Assembly (NCBI GenBank): GCA_014729945.1
Contig: WJJC01000216.1
Coordinates: 1-6,648, forward strand
Direction: 5' to 3'
DNA length: 6,648 bases
Source of the DNA: Candidatus Bathyarchaeota archaeon
Lineage (GTDB): Archaea > Thermoproteota > Bathyarchaeia > TCS64
Below, in pieces: positions 6,431 through 6,648 of the stretch. The notes beneath the pieces were generated by a model. It was given only the letters and a program-made list of their open reading frames with translations, ran no database searches and was not told the origin of the DNA. The position numbers were made by a program, and so were the translations under genes. Numbering within the stretch: the stretch's first letter is position 1; every line of letters starts with the position of its first letter.

Positions 6431-6648
6431 ACTCAGGGTAGCTTTCTGCTGCAACACCCGGACCGCTGAGGATGAATTCAATATTGAATACGAGCCAGAA
6501 GAGACCATAATGCATGTAATGCATGGAATAGAGAAAGCTGGTTGGGAGTACATACATATTGAGGCGGATGAAAACTGCTATGAGAACCTCAAAAAAACTA
6601 GACCAGACATCGTGTTCAACCGCGCCGAGGGGATAAGAGGGGAGAGCA
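6420..6648 (+). CDS. D-alanine-D-alanine-ligase-like ATP-grasp protein, N-terminal part (3' end outside window)
   Basis: The ATG at 6420-6422 overlaps the end of the MurL-like gene by 11 bases in another frame and follows a strong Shine-Dalgarno site, so the two are probably co-translated. The 76 residues present form the N-terminal Rossmann-like domain of Ddl-type ligases: a first strand LRVAFCC, a helix from EPEETIMHVMHGIEKAGW, a second strand YIHIEAD, then KTRPDIVFNRAEGIRGES, which matches the family signature of a VFN strand followed by a GxxGE turn. The EYEPEET segment resembles the EFEPPET-type start of Ddl-like proteins outside the classical DdlA/DdlB groups, where a glycine-rich SxE-type motif would be expected. 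Family members join two amino acids, or an amino acid to a peptide, through an acyl phosphate made from ATP. The ATP-grasp catalytic domain is beyond the window, so D-Ala specificity cannot be tested. Confidence 0.75.
   Translation, partial: MFHKLRVAFCCNTRTAEDEFNIEYEPEETIMHVMHGIEKAGWEYIHIEADENCYENLKKTRPDIVFNRAEGIRGES

Noticed and set aside
1..6648. CRISPR arrays, insertion sequences, inverted terminal repeats or integration sites.
   Set aside because: No regularly spaced direct repeats, transposase motifs or matching terminal repeats were seen.

Overview
The window looks archaeal. The long minus-strand gene is an Lhr-type helicase with a C-terminal four-cysteine metal site, as in some archaeal Lhr proteins. 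Several genes have a TATA-like element about 25 bases before a start codon with almost no leader. Pure T tracts lie after genes where hairpin terminators would be expected in bacteria. No rRNA, tRNA or other lineage marker is present, so I do not assign a phylum.

Layout: (1) 1-263, plus strand, the C-terminal end of a GT28/MurG-like glycosyltransferase. (2) 264-461, a T-rich spacer with a likely T-tract terminator and the TATA box of the next gene. (3) 462-770, plus strand, a small AhpD/carboxymuconolactone decarboxylase-family protein with an intact E-x11-CxxCxxxH site. (4) 771-901, an AT-rich convergent spacer with T tracts. (5) 902-3751, minus strand, the Lhr helicase. (6) 3752-3832, a divergent promoter region. 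(7) 3833-4024, plus strand, a 63-residue protein with two membrane segments. (8) 4026-4988, minus strand, a threonine-synthase-like PLP enzyme whose stop codon lies one base from that of the membrane protein. (9) 4989-5071, a second divergent promoter region with one near-symmetrical TATA element. (10) 5072-6430, plus strand, a PP-loop protein resembling MurL, the ATP-dependent peptide epimerase. (11) 6420-6648, plus strand, the start of a D-Ala-D-Ala-ligase-like ATP-grasp protein. It overlaps the previous gene and has a strong Shine-Dalgarno sequence. It runs off the window.

The right end is the most interesting part. A MurL-like enzyme, which in bacteria epimerises the C-terminal residue of a peptidoglycan precursor, is translationally coupled to a Ddl-like ligase. 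A PLP enzyme acting on amino acids is divergent from the same promoter region. Together they suggest a pathway that activates, epimerises and ligates amino acids or a small peptide, perhaps for an envelope polymer or a peptide metabolite. The MurG-like glycosyltransferase at the left end fits an envelope theme but is separated by unrelated genes. The substrate cannot be read from the sequence.
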